DNA of 64,000 nucleotides from Chamaecyparis obtusa. Taxonomy: Eukaryota > Streptophyta > Pinopsida > Cupressales > Cupressaceae. The stretch is taken from contig BSBK01000524.1 of NCBI GenBank assembly GCA_027943335.1, positions 2,083,001 to 2,147,000 on the forward strand, read 5' to 3'. Below are positions 21,830 through 34,575 of the stretch, one piece after another. How positions within the stretch are numbered: position 1 is the first letter of the stretch; every line of letters begins with the position of its first letter. The notes beneath the pieces are model-generated. The model saw nothing but the letters and a program-made list of their open reading frames with translations, did no database searches and had not been told where the DNA came from. The position numbers were made by a program, and so were the translations under genes.

Positions 21830-23912
21830 AAATGAACTATTCTACACCAATGAAAATAATTCTTTTTTATATTTCATTATAAGTTTTTTATTTGTAAAAT
21901 ATAAATGCAAATTATTTAACTTTATAAATTTATATTTATTTATATATTATTGAATGTAAAATTAATTTTATTAGATTTTGATTAAATTTTTCAAAAGTGT
22001 ATGTTTAGACTATATATATATTTAGCAGAAGGATATGTGCATTAGTGTATTTATCTAAAACTATTTTTTACATTATTTATTTATAGCTTTATTTATATAC
22101 TTTTTATATTAGAATATTTAGTTTTTTTTTTTTGAATAGTGCTTCAATTCCTCTACAATTTTTATAGGCTTTGTTCTTGCATGTGATATTAAACCTCAGT
22201 GTACTCAAAATGGTTATGTTTCTTTACTTTTCACATATAATTTTCATTCTACATATGGCAAGAACCTTTTCTATGACATTATTTATTTATTTATTTTAAT
22301 GATAAATTATAATTATAATTTATTACAAAATTAAAGGCAAGTAGTTGGCCACTACGTGGCACTTGTTTAGATTGTACGTTCCTTGCAGGCATTTTTTATA
22401 GCTGGGTTTGATAAATGCCTAGTTTGTTGTTTTCATGTGAAGATGTATTATTATTATTATTATTTTATTTTATTTTTTATTTTTATTTTTATTTTATTTT
22501 TCTATTTTCTATTAGACAATTAATTTTATATATATAGTCAAATTATTAGAAAATATAAAGATTATTGTAGGTTGATTTTTATGATTTACTCTTTTACATA
22601 GGAGAATATTTCATAGATAGAAGTTATATTGGTACATGTTATGACTTCATTTTGTGTATCCTACCAAATATTGATTCTCTTAAAAATGTTACAATACTAG
22701 CACTAATATCAATAAGGTGCAATGGTTACACTATAGTACGATATGCTTTGTGTAATATATGAGAGGGCAAGGGCATGAAAAAAAAGTCCAAAGAAATTGA
22801 CACTCTCTTTATTAGTCTCAATTAATTATATGAGAGGGTAAGAGACAAATATGGACAACAATACAACATTAGTGGAGAAATATTGAAATTATATAAGAAT
22901 AAGACAATAACATCTCTAATAAAATAATATCATAACTATTTTGTTGTAAAAAATAATATTGATATAATTTAGTGCAATGTAACAATATTATAGCCATAGT
23001 AATTTTAAAACTATAAAATGTTTAAATGTTCAAACTAATTTTTAAGACTCAATTTAAACGAACTTTTTTGATTCAATTTTTTTAATTTTGTTTATTTATT
23101 ACTCAACATGCCAAACTATACTTTAAAGTTTTACGCAAAAAATGTACTACAAATCTCATGAGACCATCTACTTTAAACTAATCGTAAACATTTCAACAAC
23201 ACTTACTCAATTCTTTTTGGAAGCCTCTCTATTAGATCTTGCCTTCAACTATCAAATTTTTATTTTCAATAATTGGTGGTCTCAATAAATTTCAAACCTG
23301 TTGATACTATTTTATCATTTTCTACAATTTCTTATTTTTTATTTATTTAAATATACATATAAAATTTAAATTTAAGTTTTAACTCTCTATATTATTATTC
23401 TCTATAACTTAGACTTTAAAAATCTTTCATTTCAATTTTTAATTCATTCATTCTTAATGAATAAGGAAAATTCATAATTTTAAAAGCATAAATTTAAACC
23501 TACATTTTAAAGTGACTCGCAACGTATTCATGTTTTCACACCCATGGTAAAATAAGTTTAAAATTCAAAAGGAGAGATTACATGAGCTTATGAAGTGGAA
23601 ATATACATATATTTGTTCATAAGTAATCAAACTTGAAAGTTTTGATGAGTCGCATAATTAACCAAGGTAAAATTCTTTAATTATACCAGCACCCCCTTAA
23701 GTAAAACTTACAGAAAATGTACAAAAGCTAACAAAGCAAGATGGGTCTTGGCTACTAGGCCATGTTAAGTACCCATGTACAATATGTAATGCAATCTCTC
23801 ACAAATAGAGGAATGCAGAAAACCACATGCTAGAAAACTCCCCTATGAAAGAGAGACAAAGAAAGAAAGAAATTATGATGCATGAAGGACTCAAGACCCC
23901 CCAAGGACTATA
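21830..23912. other. AT-rich intergenic DNA, no gene seen
   Basis: Very AT-rich sequence with runs such as (TTA)n/(TTTTA)n at about 22447-22500 and many TTTATT words. No ORF with protein character and no LTR edge until 23918. The last 200 bp (23690-23912), together with 58006 onward, form the pre-insertion target of the chromovirus. Confidence 0.6.
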
Positions 23913-23917
23913 TACAT
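23913..23917. repeat. Target-site duplication TACAT, left
   Basis: TACAT immediately precedes the 5' LTR and recurs at 58001-58005 immediately after the 3' LTR, confirming that 23918-58000 is one insertion unit. Confidence 0.9.
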
Positions 23918-26900
23918 TGTAGTGCCCACCCATAGTTTTCTTTTCAGTTTTATATTGCCAAACTCTTTTAGGTCACTTTCATGTGTGTGTTGTTATTTCA
24001 ATTTTATTATGATATTGGATGTATGACACTACATGGTGAATTTTAATAAATGGATGATTATGGTGGTAATTTTGATGCAGTTATATGTTGATGATGTTTT
24101 ACATGTTTTGAAATTATGCATATGATTATGATTATGATTATACTTACCCCATACTTGCATGTGTATGGTGTTCATGTATGATTTTACCTTCTTGTAAGAT
24201 GTGTTTGTTATGGTTGAGGGATGGAGTCGTAGTTACCTACCTGCGGGATCCACATGATGTCTCAATCCCCACCATTGCTTGCCTATGTGTGTGTGTACAT
24301 GTGGGTTTTGTATGCAGGTTTGCAGGTACAAGGCATTGACATCCCTGAATTGTTAGGATGAGTGTGCTCTATCACTAGTCTCAATGGTAAAAGAGGGGAG
24401 ACGATATTCAGATCCAAATCCTAACCTAAGCCATAGTATTGTCCTGAAATAGTGGACAAGATTTTGTTATCCTACCATTTCAAACTCATCCAGCTGATGT
24501 GAGTTTATATCCCTTTTCTTGAGTATGAATGTGGTTCTTTAGGTTCATTTGATTTTGGTTGTTTGTGTGATTTCTATAATTAGATAATTTGTTTAGATTA
24601 AATTTTATAATTTAAATAAATTAGATTTTTGCTATTTTTAGCTATGAGATTATTTAATTAATTAAATGCAAGTATTAAATTTAATTTATTGTTTAAAAGG
24701 TTTATTGTATGGTAGAATTATTTAATTAATGGAGATTAATTAAATACATTCACCTTAGAGTTATTTAATTGTAAATTTAACCTTTTTCAATTAAAAGGTA
24801 TTTATTATTTAGGAGTTTATTTAGCATGTGGAAATTATTGTAGACTAAATGTTTTAAATTAATTAGAATGCAATAAGTTGCATAATCAGAATTGATTAAA
24901 TTAAATTAAAAGAGTTAGTTAATTTTAAGTTTAGTGTTTTCAACAAGAGCAAATTAGGAATTTCACTTTAGTTCAACTGAAATTAAATTAGAAATTAGAA
25001 ATTGATTAATGCAAAGCTTTTGTGGAGTTGAGTTCCAACCCTTGCATGAGGAATGGAATTTCCTATATGTTGAGGGTTTGACCATTTTTCTCAACACATG
25101 GGTTTTGGAGATTTTTGTGTGAAGGCTTTCAATTTGGTGCAATTTTCTGACAGCTTGGATTTTGTCTCCGTTTCTGGTCATCATCGATTTTATTATTTGG
25201 TGTTTGAGGTAGGAATCAATTATCCTTGTGGTTGTGGTTTACAATTTTGAAGGGATTGTATTCTCCGTACTTGTCGGATTTGCATGTCTGGAATTTTCTT
25301 TCATGAAATTTCTCTCTTTATGGAATTCTGAAATCAGTCTTAAGAGACCCTTGTTACTTCCAATTCTTGTTTATGAATTGTTGATTAAATTTCATTAGGG
25401 TTTGAAACGGTGAAATTCTGGTAAAAGATTTTATATTAGTTGGAATTTTGTGGTATCTGATTGGTTATCTGGAAAAAACCCTAGGTTTAGAAAATAATGG
25501 GTTTGATTATTAGAAAAATAGAATTGTGATTTTATATTTTAAAAAAAACTCACTACCTTGTTATTTTCAATCAAATTGTTGGTGAAAGTTATTCTTCAAT
25601 TAATATATTTAATTTTGTTTGTTTTGGAAATAGATATATCAAAACATATATGTAATAAATAATCAATGAAATTTTGTTTTTAAAAAAAATTATATATAAA
25701 AAAATATAATTTATGTTTTGGGAGGCAGACATAGCCCAGCCCCCCATAGGCCTCACGACCCTTGAGGTATGTCATGCGCAGCCCCCATGCGGACTATCAC
25801 GACAATCCCAAGGGGTACTGTCGTGCACAGCCCCATAAGGGATTGTCATGACAACCCCAAGGGGTACTGTCGTGCGCAGCCTCGTGAGGGACTGTCACGA
25901 CAGCCCCAAGGGGCACTATCATGCACAAACCCCCATGAGAGACTACCACAGTAGTACCTTGGGGTATGCCAGGGCAGGTGTGGGGGAGGGGTACAGTGCC
26001 CCCCCCCCCCCAACACTAGTTATTAGTTATTTTTATTTTTAAATTAATTTAGTTTCTTTTTAATTTATTTTGTTGGAATTAAATTTGAATGTTATATAAA
26101 GGTTGAATATAGCCTATTTTATTTTAACAAAATATATATATATTGATTTCTATTAGAAATTTAAAATGTAGTTTACATTATTTGTCATGTAAATATGATA
26201 AGTTCACATGTATTTGAATTAATGGGATGTTTATGTTTTTTTACATGTTTTATTGGGGAAAATAAATAATGTTCTAATTTGAATAAAGTTTTGGTTGGGC
26301 AATTTAGTCGTGCAAGACTATTGATTATTTAATTAAATTTACTGGCTAAATTTTAGTGACTTTTATATAATGCTTGTTTTTGTGAATAAAATTAATGTGG
26401 GTGTATTTTGGACTATAAGATTATATTGAGTTAGTAATTTTAATGCCTAAATTCATTTAATTTTGTGGATATTATAAATTAAATTTTAGGGTTAGAATTT
26501 AATTATCTTTTGTATAATTATAGTCTATTAGTAATTATAGGATAAACTAATTTTTGTGAAGGATATTATAAATTGGTTTATCAAATTAAATTCTATTATG
26601 GTCTTTTATTGCCTTATGTGATTTGGGGTTTTAGAGGGGATTAGTATGTCAGCCTAGTAGGACTATTACTAGAGGCGAGAATTAGAAATTATTGTATTCT
26701 ATATGTTTGTTTTTACATACTTGGATGGATTTGATCAATGAAACCCAACCCTTTGTGAAGAATTATATTATGATGGTATCTATATATTTGTGTTCCTATC
26801 ACTTCTTGGAACCAGTTGTTGAGTTTTCGAGACTTTGTTGACTTAGAGTGATGATTTGAGACTGTTAAACCTAGGGTAGGTTATCTAGGTGTTAGAAGGG

Positions 26901-27895
26901 AAGTAGCTTACTTTGGAGGCGTCGGAGCCCAAAAGTGGCTACCTGGGTATCCTTAGTAAGTTACTTAATCAAGTGATAACATTAAATTAAATAGGGATTA
27001 AAATAAATTAATAAGATAATGGTTCATCATCCATGCCTTGAGTGCTAGTACAGGCTAAGGATAGGAGTGGGATAAGATGCTTGCCCATCCAATAGTGATG
27101 GTGAGTCTAGCACAGTTAGTTGTTCCTTGTCTGCATGAGAGGATTATTGATTCGCATAGAATCACTAGGGGCCGAAGTCCAATGAGGCTACCAGGTGACC
27201 TTAGAGTTGAATCATGTGATGAAACTTCCCTTATTTCATTCTAGGTTTCCTACATGTGTTGGTTGCCTCTGAGATTATTATGTGTACCTTGTACTTATGA
27301 GTTGTACCTTGAGATAGGAGCTTCTCAGATCCTTGCTCAGTCTACCTGATTGTTTGGTATTGTTATCCTTTTGGGATTCAATGTTATCTCCTCAGCACAC
27401 TAGGAGTGGAACCACAGGTTTCCACGAGGTCCAGTGGTAGTGATCATTTTTCCATTTGAGACTCTGACATCCTCGTACAAGTGTTGGATGATCTTGGTTG
27501 TAGTTATTTCCTTTCCTATCTTCTTGGAGTTCTATTCTTGATCTTACATTTCTCTTTTGTAATTGTAACTTATTTTAATCACATACCCTGCGACATGTAC
27601 AGTGGATGGATGATGAGTATGTGTACTTTATTATTCAAATGTATCTTATGATGTATTATGTATATTCTTAGTTGTAATTGTATTCATAGTTTCTAAGTCA
27701 AGGAACCCTTGACATGTGTAATCTACCATTGGAGATTATATTTATGATGTATGTTTATGTTCGTATGGACTTCATATTTTACTTTCGCTTGTTTATTCAT
27801 CATTGTTTGTAAACATTTAAGAAAAAAAATATTTTGCAAACTTAGTATCATGTTTTAGGTTAATATCATCTGGGTTCCCTAGCGGGGGCATTACA
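23918..27895 (+). repeat. Chromovirus 5' LTR (3978 bp)
   Basis: It begins TGTAGTGCCCACCC and ends GGGGGCATTACA. It aligns along its length with the pieces of the 3' LTR (39956-41517, 50456-50601, 54429-54856, 56096-58000), which sum to about 4.04 kb. It contains an uninterrupted GC-rich 49-bp minisatellite (25791-25975) and a C-run at about 26000. No insertion is present in this copy, in contrast to its partner. Confidence 0.92.
25791..25990 (+). repeat. 49-bp GC-rich minisatellite in the chromovirus LTR
   Basis: Four diverged units start near 25791, 25840, 25889 and 25940 (spacings 49, 49, 51). Each carries GACTGTCACGACA followed by CCCCAAGGGG (a 10-bp palindrome), then TACTGTCGTGCGCAGCCCC. 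The same array is in the 3' LTR at about 54608-54790. It is a GC-rich island in AT-rich DNA. Open frames here are repeat artefacts. Confidence 0.88.
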
Positions 27896-27896
27896 C

Positions 27897-27910
27897 TTGG
27901 CATTAGAGTC
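27897..27910 (+). other. Chromovirus primer binding site (tRNA-Met type)
   Basis: TTGGCATTAGAGTC lies two bases after the LTR end. It matches the standard plant initiator-Met primer site TTGGTATCAGAGC with a few transitions. Confidence 0.75.
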
Positions 27911-28082
27911 ATCTTTCAAACACTGGGAGCTCTAGGAATTTTGTACGCCCATTTTTGTCTAGAGGTCAAAACTTGAAAATAAAACTTGGACATATAACAC
28001 GCTTGTATTTCAGACTATTATTTTTTGTAATCTTGTCATGTTTGATTTATCTTGTCCCTTTTGATTTTATTTTGTAGGAAGG

Positions 28083-31000
28083 ATGGTCACTAAGACTAGA
28101 TCTGTAGCTAAGAGGTTGAAGTGGAGACTGTAGCAGGGGACGTGGAAGGGACAGACTTCCTAGCCCTCATGTTAATCAGAGAGATGAGGAGAGCAGGGAA
28201 GAGAGTGGTTGAGAACAACATGGTGATTCAGGAGAACTTAATGCCATGCAGATTCTCCAAACCATTTTAGAGCGCCTACCTGTGCAGACCACAGTCGAAC
28301 GAGAGGAATCCTATCATTCTGATAATGAGGAGAGACAATGATCTCGGAGCCCAAAAAGAGAGACACTAACCTTAGTCAGGGAGTCGCAATGGCTAATCAA
28401 ATGAGACACCTTCTGAGAGCATGACCACCTCCATTTAATAGTCTCAGCATTGGTTTTGAGGTAGAGACTTGGCTCATTACTTTGGACCATTGTTTTTCCA
28501 TTCAACAGTTTGACACTAATGTTAAGGCAAGATGCATCATTATGAGACTTGAGGGCTTTGCATCTTCATGGTGGAAAATAGAAGAGTGCAAACTTGGACT
28601 CACTATGGAGACTGTTACTTGGGAGATTTTCCTTGAAAAATTTTGTGAATGGTTTCTAGCAGAGCAGTGGTAGCGACAATGTGCAAATGAGTTCCATAAT
28701 CTATGACAAATGTCTATGGTTGTCCAAGAGTATGAGTGATGTTTCTTTGAGCTTAAGCCCTATGCAAGATACAGTGATCAGTCACCACTCTTGATGCAAC
28801 ATTTTATCAAAGGACTTAATGGTCGTATTGTTGGAGGAGTTTTGTTTTTCAAACCCAAGACCCTCAAGGAAGTGATGATTAAGACTACTTTGATAGAGGC
28901 AAATTTGGTCTTAGGACATGGTGGACATATAGGGGTTCAGATAGGAGTTCCTTCATCTTCAGTCTTTAAAGGAAACTAGAATCAAGGTACAGGAAACATC
29001 AAGAAACCACCTCCCTATTTTTGTAGTCAGCAGTAGAAGGGCACTAATCCTCCATCTCTGAATAGTGGTTCTCATTTGAAGAACTTGTGTATCTTTTCAC
29101 GCAATAGGTGCAATCAGAATAACCAACCTACACAGAGCACACATTCAATTGTGAGTAGAGGCAGCTACTAGCAGTCTAGTGCACCCTTCGTTGGGAGAGG
29201 TCACGGTAAAGGCAGTAGTTTCTTCTCATGTGGGCAACGTGGTCACATTGCAGTAAATTATCCTTAGCGTGCATCATAGTTCTCAGGACAGAGACCTGCA
29301 ACTTCTGAGACTACTGTAGATGCTGAAAAATCTCACAAGGTATTTTCTACAGTGGACCATCATCAGGTAGAGAATCAGGGTGCTATGGTAGAGACTTCTA
29401 GAGCCACTAGAGGTATTTCTCTTTCTATTTTATTTGACTCGGGAGCTACATATTCTTTTTTATCTCCTTTTATGGTAGAGAAATGCGGACTAGTGGCAAT
29501 TAAGCAAGACATTGGTTGGCAAGTAGATTTGGCCTCTAGAGAAAGAATTTCAACAGACTCTCTAGTCCATAAGTGTGAATTAGACTTAGGTCCATTCACC
29601 ACCATAGTTGACCTTCGTGTAATTCCTTTAGGATCATATGGCATTGTTCTTGGGATGGATTGGTTATGTTCTCATAGAGCCAGCATTGATTATAGACAAA
29701 AGTTAATCAGATGCAAGGATGATGTTGGCAATGATTATGAGATAGTGGAAATTTAACGCCATATATCCCTTCGTATGATTTTTGCTATGCAACTAAAGTG
29801 AAACATGCAAAAGGGATGTCAGGTTTTTGTAGTAACTATGAATGAGTTGGATGAAGTGGAGACAAAGGAGAATACTCTTGATCATCCCATACTACAAGAA
29901 TTAGATGCCTTTCCTAGTGAGATTCCAGGGATGCCACCCAAGCATGACATAGACTTTCACATTAATCTTGTTCCAAGAGCACAACCTATATCTAGAGCTC
30001 CTTACCGAATGACCACTCAGGAATTAAGCGAGCTTAATCTTTAGTTAGAGGATCTTTTGGAAAAGGGAAACATTCATCTGAGTGTTTCTCCTTGGGGAGA
30101 AGTTGTACTCTTCATTAAGAAGAAAGATGGATCCTTATGCTTGTGTATTGACTACAGACAGTTGAACAAGGTAATAATCAAGAACAGGTACCCTTTACCA
30201 AGGATCGATGATCTCTTTGATCAGATTAAAGGAGCTAAGCTATTCTCCAAGATTTATCTTAAGTCGGGATATCACCAATTGCGCATTCATGATGCAAATA
30301 TTCACAAGATAGCATTTTGCACTTGCTATGGACATTATGAGTTCACAGTTGTTCATTTTGGTTTGACAAATGCTCCATCTGTATTCATGTTCTTAATGAA
30401 TGGAGTAGTTTGTTCTTACCTTGACTACTTTGTTCTTGTCTTCCTAGATGACATATTGATATATTCTAAAAATATGGAAAAACATGAGGAACATCTACGA
30501 CTCATTTTGCAGTGTCTTCATGACAATCAGTTGTATGCAAATGTAGCGAAGTGTGACTTCTTTCAGTTAGAGGTTCAATATTTGGGTCATGTAATCTCAG
30601 GTGAGGGTATTTTAGTGGATTCTTCCAAGATTCAGGCTATAATTGATTAGCCAACCCCCACCAATGTATCTAAAGTATGCAGTTTCATGGGCTTAGCAAA
30701 ATACTATTGCACATTTTTCAAGGAATTCTCTAGAGTTGCTTACTAGATTACTTCTATCCAAAGAAAAGGGAAGAAGTATGTCTGGACAAAGAAGTGTGAG
30801 GAGGCTTTCCAGAACCTCAAGAAGTGTCTAACCAACACACCTATTCTAGCAATTCCAAATCCTACAGGTGATTTTATGGTGTGTGTTGATGCTTCCCTGG
30901 AAGGTTTAGGTGTAGTCCTTACGCAGGACAGACAGGTGATTGCTTATGAATCTCGCAAACTCAAGGAGCATGAGTTGAATTATCCTACACATGATCTTGA

Positions 31001-32194
31001 GTTGGCAGCGGTGGTCCATGCATTGGTTCGATGGATACATTTTCTATTAGGACACCATTTGAGATTCATAGTGATCATCGTATTCTTCAGTATACCTTTA
31101 CTCAGCCTAATCTGAATGCTAGACTAATGGATGGAATTTCTATGTGAATATGACTTTGAGGTCAAGTACATCCATGATAAGGAAAATGTGGTAGCCAAAG
31201 CCTTGAGTTGCAGGAGAAATGAGATATCAGCATTGACTCTTGGTGTAGATTTGTGGAGACATATACTCCAAGCACTTCCTTCAGATACTTGGTACAAGGA
31301 AGTGAGCGCTGAGATTGAGTCAAATAGACCTTTGGAGGGCAGATTTTTAGGGTACATTTTAGAGTCAGATGGCCTTTTGGTACCCCCATTAGATGATCTT
31401 CTTTCCTTGATCTTATCTGAGGCTCATCATGCACCTTACTCAGCACATCCAAGTGTCAAGAAGATGCAAGCAAACCTTTGACAGTTGTACTATTGGTCTG
31501 ATATGAAGCATGATATTGCAAACTTCATGGCCAGATGTCTAGAGTGTCAAAGGGTTAAGGCAAATCACCAGCATCCTGCGGGTCTTTTACAACCCAATCT
31601 CATTCCTTCATGGAAGTGGAATATCATTTCAATGGATTTCATCATGGGTTTGCCTATGACACCCAGCAGACATGATACCATTATGGTTACCATTGATCGA
31701 TTGACCAAGGTGGAACACTTCTCTCTTATGAGAACATCCTATACAATAGCTTCAATAGCTAGGGTCTTTATGCAAGATATTATGAGGTTACAAGGTATTC
31801 TCTGAGAGATTATATCAGATAGGGATCTAGTATTCATGTCTGCATTTTGGACCTCCTTGCAGCATGATCTTGGAGCATAGTTGAATTTTAGTTCAACTTA
31901 TCACCCTAAAACCAATGGTTAGATGCAAAGGGTTAATCAGGTGCTTGAGGATATGCTTAGGATGTATGTCATGGATAGATAGACTCATTGGGAGGACTTT
32001 TTATATTTGGTCGAGTTTGCCTACAATAATGGCTATCACATCTCTATTGGCATGTCACCTTTTCAGGCTTTGTATGGCCTTTCTTGTCGTACACCTTTGA
32101 GTTGGGATAGTCTTGAGGATCGTATTTTGTTAGGTCCTGAGATGCTTCGAGATATGGAGCAACAGGTGGAGTGCATCCATGAACATGTGACCAT
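28083..32194 (+). pseudogene. Chromovirus gag-pol, inactivated, 5' part
   Basis: From an ATG at 28083 one frame carries almost the whole polyprotein. Gag comes first (CIIMRLEGFASSWWK near 28530), with a damaged CCHC knuckle near 29220 (SCGQRGHIAVNY; first and last Cys missing). Protease has LFDSGATYSFLS (Asp near 29436). Reverse transcriptase runs from about 29860 with IDYRQLNK and the catalytic FLDDILIYS (30441). RNase H starts near 30880 ([11 protein letters not shown]). Integrase has the HHCC finger (31426-31550), the first Asp in SMDFIMGLP, the second in SDRD, and Glu in NQVLEDML near 31944, then SPFQALYGLSCRTPL. Gag has early frameshifts, RNase H has a local one near 31060-31130, and about twenty stops are spread through the frame, many of them TAG at a family Gln. 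The gene is cut at 32194 by the copia-like insertion. Confidence 0.92.
32190..32194. repeat. Target-site duplication ACCAT, left
   Basis: ACCAT precedes the copia-like element and recurs at 39442-39446; the chromovirus pol text resumes directly after the second copy. Confidence 0.9.
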
Positions 32195-33232
32195 TATTGG
32201 CAATTTGGCTGAGTTGGATACATAGATGTTGTCATTATGGAAACATATGTTCTACATGAAGATCGTACAGGTTAGAGAGCAAGTATGATAGAGTGCAATG
32301 CAAAATTGTCTAAGTATGAGACAGTGTGTTTTTGCCAGTGTACCTAATGACGGTTTCATTTAGCAATGTTGATTGGAGTAAGTTCAGTGCTTGCACACTT
32401 GAACATAGATATTATGGTGACTATTGGAGACTCACCTGAGAGCACAAGTTAGTATGGCATGTACGGAATAAGTTATGATAGTTTTACTAAAGACAATGTT
32501 AAGCCGACGGGACAGATTATGAAGACAGAATTGGTAAAGAGTTAAGGGATTATTTTGTTTATCAAAATAATGACTTAATAATATAAAGGGATGACATCCT
32601 AGATGTTAACCCTTGGGTAAAGATATTTTGTATTATGTAAGCCGATTGGAAGAGTTATTAATCTTAATAACTTGTATAAAGATGTAATGATGTAATGTAA
32701 GAAATGACACATGACATATGATATGATATGTATGTAAAAGCAATAGTGAAAAAGAAACGAAGAGATATTGATGTGAAGTTGCAAGAAGTATAAGGTTATG
32801 TACCTTGTCCTATTTTTGTAATCAGTGAATATTATATATTACTTGTTTGGGTAGTGGGCTCATCTGGTAATCATATTTTGTACTACCAACTCCTAACAGG
32901 GTTGAGGCTTCTAACAAGGCCTATAGTCCCTTAATTAGGACTGAGACACTATATACATGTAATAGACTCCTAACAGGGTCAACATCCTTAATAGGATACT
33001 TTTGATTAGTGGATCTTTGTGGGTGCCATCCCCACTAGGGTTTTCCCTTGGCCAGGGTTTCCTCAAGAACAAATAATGTGTTATGATTTCTTTTGTTTTA
33101 TTGCTATGCATGTTGTTTAGTTTCCTATGTTATGCATGCACTAAGATAATCTATTATATCCATAATTGGGCAAAAGTAAAAGTTTGTAGAATATTGATTC
33201 ACCCCCCCTCTTAGTATTCCCTATTTCTAACA
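32195..33232 (+). repeat. Pol-less element 5' LTR (1038 bp)
   Basis: Starts TATTGGCAATTTGGCT (the G of the TG terminus is mutated to A) and ends CTATTTCTAACA. The partner at 38404-39441 is exactly the same length. A TATA-like AATATAAAGGG lies near 32580. Near its end it carries CCTAACAGGG-type repeats and the block TTTCCCTTGGCCAGGGTTTC, both shared with the LTR at 59851-60644. Confidence 0.92.
32579..32588 (+). promoter_or_regulatory. Putative TATA box in the LTR
   Basis: TAATATAAAGG in the 5' LTR is matched by CAATATAAAGG near 38791 in the 3' LTR. It lies about 385 bp into the LTR, a reasonable place for a U3 promoter. No start site is known. Confidence 0.4.
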
Positions 33233-33233
33233 A

Positions 33234-33247
33234 TTGGTATCAGAGCT
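33234..33247 (+). other. Primer binding site, initiator tRNA-Met
   Basis: TTGGTATCAGAGC follows the 5' LTR by one or two bases and is the standard plant initiator tRNA-Met site without mismatches. Confidence 0.9.
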
Positions 33248-33302
33248 TAGTTACTCAAAAAAAATCATTCAAGGAAAGCCTAGAAGCTTGAGTAATATCT
33301 CT

Positions 33303-34575
33303 ATGGATATGGATCAGCTACAGAAGAATCTTGAAGAAGCTCTTGAACAAATTGATATGCTTACTAATGAAAGAGACACTTTGAAAGGAAAATATGATGA
33401 TGCAAAGAATCTCATTGAGAAACTAAAAAACAAGTTGGAAGATCTAAAATTAGAAAAGGAATCCAAAATACAAATTGAAGATTGTGATGACAACTTAGAA
33501 AAAGAAAATGAGATCCTTAAACATGAACTGAAGATAGCAAATCTGAAGCTAAGTCTGAAAGATGGAAATGACAAGAATAAGCAAATCTAAAATCTAAGAA
33601 TGAAAATCTGAAGATCGAAAATGAAGGAGTAAAATCTAAACTTGGTAAATTAACATTTGAGCTTGAGAAAGTTAATGTGCAGTATGCCAAACTTGAGAAA
33701 TACAATACAATTTTGAAAGGTGAATTGACTCAATCTAAGCAGCAACTTGAAAGACTATATTCAACTAGTGAGAAGATTGATGAACAATTGTCTTATCAAA
33801 AACCATTCTATGATAAAACTGGTCTTGGATTCAACACAACTAAAGCAAGGAACCAGATCTGAAAATGTCTGAAAGCATAGATGAAAAGAAATCTGATGAA
33901 ATTGATAAATCTGAAGACATGCCTAAAGAAGAAGAACCACCTAAGCGAGAGGAGTCATCTAAAGGTATGCAAAGAGAATTCAAAGGTAGATGCTTTGCTT
34001 GTAATACTATTGGTCATATGAAGAAAGATTGCACAAGTAAGCAATTCAAACCTCTTAATGTTTATTGTTATAATTGTCAAGGTTTTGGACATAGAGCTAT
34101 TGAATGCAAGAAACCTAAATTTGTTGAGAATAACAATAGTAGTAGAATGTTTAGAAATACTAACGATGCAAATAAGAAACCTACTGAAGATATGAATAGA
34201 AGAAATGGAGTAGTATGTTATAGATGCAACAAGGTTGGACACATTTCTAGAAATTGTAGATCATAGATAAATTAGCCTAGACCAAGATATGGAAACAATG
34301 GAATAGTTTGTCAGATATGTAACAAGATTGGACATACATCAAGGTTTTGCAGAATGAACAATAGAGTTTTTTATCCTAATCCTAACCCTAGAAGTCATGC
34401 AAGGAGAAATGAAGATGCAAATAACAGTCAGAAAGGATGTTGTAGTAATTCAAAAGAAGTGAAGTTTGTTAAAAGCATAGATCAAGGAGACATATTCAGC
34501 ACTGAAGGTAACCAGAAAGGTGAAGTATCAAGTGGTAAGAGTGAATTGCTACCTAACCCATCTCTAAGTACTTAA
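33303..34575 (+). pseudogene. Gag-like N-terminal part: coiled coil and four zinc knuckles
   Basis: The first ATG after the primer site (33303) starts MDMDQLQKNLEEALEQID. About 180 residues of heptad-rich K/E/L coiled coil follow, across a frameshift near 33590 and another near 33860. An acidic linker leads to four CCHC knuckles of the form C-x2-C-x4-H-x4-C at 33991-34032, 34066-34107, 34216-34257 and 34309-34350, all with intact ligands. Two TAG codons lie between knuckles three and four. Knuckles bind RNA in Gag proteins. The coiled coil in place of a usual copia Gag core is odd. The same frame continues, through stops, into the next part. Confidence 0.8.

Noticed and set aside
25769..26042. 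Open frames with repeated TIPRGTVV-like peptides
   Set aside because: They are translations of the 49-bp minisatellite in a non-coding LTR; the 3' LTR copy gives frames on both strands in the same way.
28422..31980. Programmed readthrough or reassigned TAG codons
   Set aside because: Stops are too many and occur in unrelated element families together with frameshifts, so decay by C-to-T change is simpler.
27896..33247. tRNA-Met gene at the TTGGTATCAGAGC sites
   Set aside because: Only the 3'-end complement used for priming is present; no cloverleaf surrounds it.
33314..34242. Minus-strand Ser/Phe-rich open frames opposite the zinc-knuckle ORF
   Set aside because: They are antisense shadows of a Lys/Glu-rich coding strand, with no domain and no promoter.
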